DNA from: Polyrhizophydium stewartii
Lineage: Eukaryota; Chytridiomycota; Chytridiomycetes; Rhizophydiales
Direction: 5' to 3'
Assembly: GCA_027604665.1 (NCBI GenBank)
Contig: JADGIZ010000250.1
Coordinates: 1-18,092, forward strand
DNA: 18,092 bases
Each line of letters begins with the position of its first letter. Position 1 is the first letter of the stretch. Shown piece by piece: positions 16,210 through 18,092 of the stretch. The position numbers were made by a program, and so were the translations under genes. The notes under the pieces were generated by a model. That model worked only from the letters and a program-made list of their open reading frames with translations, was not told where the DNA came from and searched no databases.

Positions 16210-18092
16210 CTATTTTTTCTTGCGATTCCGCCTGCCAGAAGGACCTGGAGCTGGGGCCGCGGGGCTGACGCCAACGACCGTTGCGCCGCGCAGCTCCTCG
16301 GCCAGGTCGCCCGAGGCCTCGACCTTGTTTTGCGTCTCGAGATAGAACATGATGTCGCGCAGCTGGTCCTGCAGATCCGCGATGGCCGTGTCTTTTTCGC
16401 GCAACGCAGCGTCCTTGAGCTCCGCCGCGCGGCGCTGGTCGTTGAGGTTCTCGAGCAATCCGGCGTTGATGGCGCGCTCCTCGCGGATGTCGCGCTCGAG
16501 GGCGCCGAGGCGGTCCATGACCTTTTCAAGGCGCCGCTCGAGGCCGTGGGTTTCCTTTTTCTGCTTGTCGAGGAGCAGCGCGAGGTGGTCGCGCTCCTGC
16601 GCGGCGTGGTGGTACTGGCGCTCGAGAGTCGACAGCGTCGTGTCGAGCGTCGAGATGTGCTCGGCGCAGAGGACCTCGACTTTGCTGATCTGGCGCTCGT
16701 ACCAGGTGCGCTGCGACTCGAGCTGCGATTGCAGCATGCGCGAGTACTCGAGGCCGAGCGCATCGACCTTTTCGGCAACAACAGCGTCCTGCACCGTGAT
16801 GCCGAGCTGCGGGTCGAGCGAGTCCAGGCCGAGCACGCGTCCCGAGCTTGCACCGGAAGCAGCGCCGCGCGAGAGCGGCAGAGGAGATCCATCCGGCGTG
16901 CCGAATGGCAGGCCCTTTGTCCCGCCGGGTGCACCGCCAGCGAGGGCCGTCGCAGACGCAGTGGTGGCGGCAGCAGCATCGGCAGCGGCGAAGCGCGACA
17001 TCGGGTGGGCGGCGAAGCCCAGCGGCTGGTGCAGCGGCTGCGAGGGCGGCAGTTCGACCAGCTTGCCGTCGGCCTTGTTCTGGATGAGACGGTGGACGTA
17101 TCCATCGCCGGCGTAGTCCCACACGCGTTGCGTTTCGAGCTCGAGCGAGTAGACGTGATCCGTGTCCTTGAAGTGCTTGAAGGCATGGCCCTGGAAGTAG
17201 CGCCCACAGCCAATGTTGCCGCAGATGAGGCAGATCCACAGGTTGTCTGTCGAGCCGCACTCTGAGCAGACGTTGCGCGAGGAGCCGTCTGCATCTACGG
17301 CGTCGGCGTCCTTGGCCGACGAGTAGCGGCACACGGGGCAGGTCGAGTCGCCCCATTTCATGATGCAGTCGCAGTGGAAAGTATGATGGCACACGACTGT
17401 AAGGAGTCCGGACGCCGTGGCGTCCATGCGATCGAGGCAGACCGGGCACGTCGGCAGCTCGACCTGGTCGTGGTGTTTCTCGGCGTCGCGGTCGGCGAGC
17501 TGGACCAACGGCATGTCTGTGTCGCTGTCGGCCGCGGCGTCTGGGATGTGGGCCGGCCGGTCGTCATTGCCATTGTGGTCTTTGTTGTCGCATTCATCGT
17601 TCTGACTGGGCTCGGCGGCCTCGGGCACGACGGCGTGCACGCCCGGGCGGCGGTCGGGGAACAGCGGGTCAAGCGGGCTGTCGTCGGCCGGCGGCTCCTG
17701 GGCAGGCGGGCTGCCGGGAGCCGGCGGCGGCGAGGCGGACGGATCTGATGCGGCGGCGAATTCGACCGTCTTGACAAAGACGACGTGGCAGACCTCTGGC
17801 TCAAAGGAGTTGAATGGACGGCCGCTGAAGTCCGAGTAGAAGGCGTAGGCGGCGCGGGCCGAGCGGAAGCGGATGAGCATGATGAGTCGGTTGGGCACCG
17901 AGTCCCGCACGATGCGGAGATGCGAGAGCGAGCGGCGGGCGCTGCCCATCAGGCGCAGGAACTCCTGCGGCGTGACGTGGGGCGGCACGGCCAGCACGGC
18001 GACGGTCGCGCCGAGCACGCGCAGCAGGGCGGGCAGGTCCGGGTCGTCGGGCGGCGCGGCGTGGGCGGCGTCTGCGGCGGCGAGGTGGGCGA
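16210..18092 (-). CDS. ETP1: BRAP2/Etp1-type RING E3 ligase with UBP zinc finger, 5'-partial
   Basis: Cytoplasmic ubiquitin ligase of the BRCA1-associated-protein-2 family; animal members damp Ras-MAPK signalling and the yeast member (Etp1) acts in ethanol stress. The frame is open to the window edge (about 626 codons), so the N-terminus is missing. Order: a BRAP2 N-terminal RRM-like domain (VAVLAVPPHVTPQEF, then LIMLIRFRSARAAYAFY) and a Pro/Asp-rich linker. Next is a RING-H2 with CPVCLDRMD, CHHTFHCDCIMKW and CPVCR (about 17325-17452), then a UBP zinc finger with CSECGSTDNLWICLICG, CGRYFQGHAFKHF and HVYSLEL (about 17080-17280). After an Ala/Gly linker comes a long coiled coil (about 16330-16740) and a basic RRNRKKK end. 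All RING and UBP metal ligands appear present. GTG at 18018 is the first start-like codon in frame, but it is not a credible eukaryotic start and translation clearly continues upstream. Confidence 0.93.
   Translation of the reverse strand, partial: AHLAAADAAHAAPPDDPDLPALLRVLGATVAVLAVPPHVTPQEFLRLMGSARRSLSHLRIVRDSVPNRLIMLIRFRSARAAYAFYSDFSGRPFNSFEPEVCHVVFVKTVEFAAASDPSASPPPAPGSPPAQEPPADDSPLDPLFPDRRPGVHAVVPEAAEPSQNDECDNKDHNGNDDRPAHIPDAAADSDTDMPLVQLADRDAEKHHDQVELPTCPVCLDRMDATASGLLTVVCHHTFHCDCIMKWGDSTCPVCRYSSAKDADAVDADGSSRNVCSECGSTDNLWICLICGNIGCGRYFQGHAFKHFKDTDHVYSLELETQRVWDYAGDGYVHRLIQNKADGKLVELPPSQPLHQPLGFAAHPMSRFAAADAAAATTASATALAGGAPGGTKGLPFGTPDGSPLPLSRGAASGASSGRVLGLDSLDPQLGITVQDAVVAEKVDALGLEYSRMLQSQLESQRTWYERQISKVEVLCAEHISTLDTTLSTLERQYHHAAQERDHLALLLDKQKKETHGLERRLEKVMDRLGALERDIREERAINAGLLENLNDQRRAAELKDAALREKDTAIADLQDQLRDIMFYLETQNKVEASGDLAEELRGATVVGVSPAAPAPGPSGRRNRKKK

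Noticed and set aside
16210..18018. A complete 602-aa BRAP2 protein starting at 18018
   Set aside because: The codon at 18018 is GTG, not ATG, and the frame stays open with family-like sequence to the window edge. The gene is 5'-partial.
1..18092. tRNA, rRNA or other classical RNA genes
   Set aside because: I scanned by eye for tRNA box-like signals and rRNA stretches and saw none I could support. A tRNAscan or Infernal run would settle it.

Overview
The window reads as nuclear DNA of a GC-rich, intron-containing fungus. Spliceosomal introns interrupt most genes, and the proteins are eukaryotic: CWC22, a mitochondrial processing peptidase, a BRAP2-type RING protein, a eukaryotic-type queuine tRNA-ribosyltransferase and an augmin subunit. 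A fungal Zn(II)2Cys6 factor and small GPI-anchored Cys-rich proteins point to fungi. Retention of queuine salvage and augmin, plus a Fanzor-like gene, suggests an early-diverging (perhaps zoosporic) lineage rather than a yeast. That placement is inference only.

Layout: (1) 421-3660 (+), a Zn2Cys6 transcription factor with 3 introns, one of them long and carrying an inverted-repeat element. (2) 3869-4396 and 4724-5260 (-), two tandem paralogues encoding secreted, ten-cysteine, GPI-anchored-type proteins. (3) 5395-6698 (+), a short HAUS6/augmin-6-like gene with two GC-AG introns. (4) 6738-7996 (-) QNG1 and 8080-9729 (+) QTRT1, head to head across 83 bp. (5) 10046-12084 (+), mitochondrial processing peptidase beta. 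(6) 12209-13396 (-), a truncated and probably decayed Fanzor/TnpB-like RuvC nuclease relative. (7) 13441-16098 (+), intronless CWC22 with SR-like tails. (8) 16210 to the window end (-), BRAP2/Etp1, open at its 5' end.

Genes are tightly packed (39-330 bp apart) and mostly alternate strand, so several short intergenic stretches must serve as two-way promoters. The clearest functional unit is the queuine pair. QNG1 frees the base queuine from queuosine-5'-phosphate, and QTRT1 (with QTRT2, not in this window) exchanges it for guanine 34 in GUN-anticodon tRNAs. The most unusual gene is the Fanzor-like one, wedged between MPP-beta and CWC22.

Intron syntax is uniform: donors are mostly GTGCGT or GTGAG, branch points are often CTGAC/CTGAT, and the acceptor is commonly the first usable AG after it. 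All exon coordinates were derived by hand from splice signals, reading phase and remembered family conservation. No alignment or RNA evidence was available.
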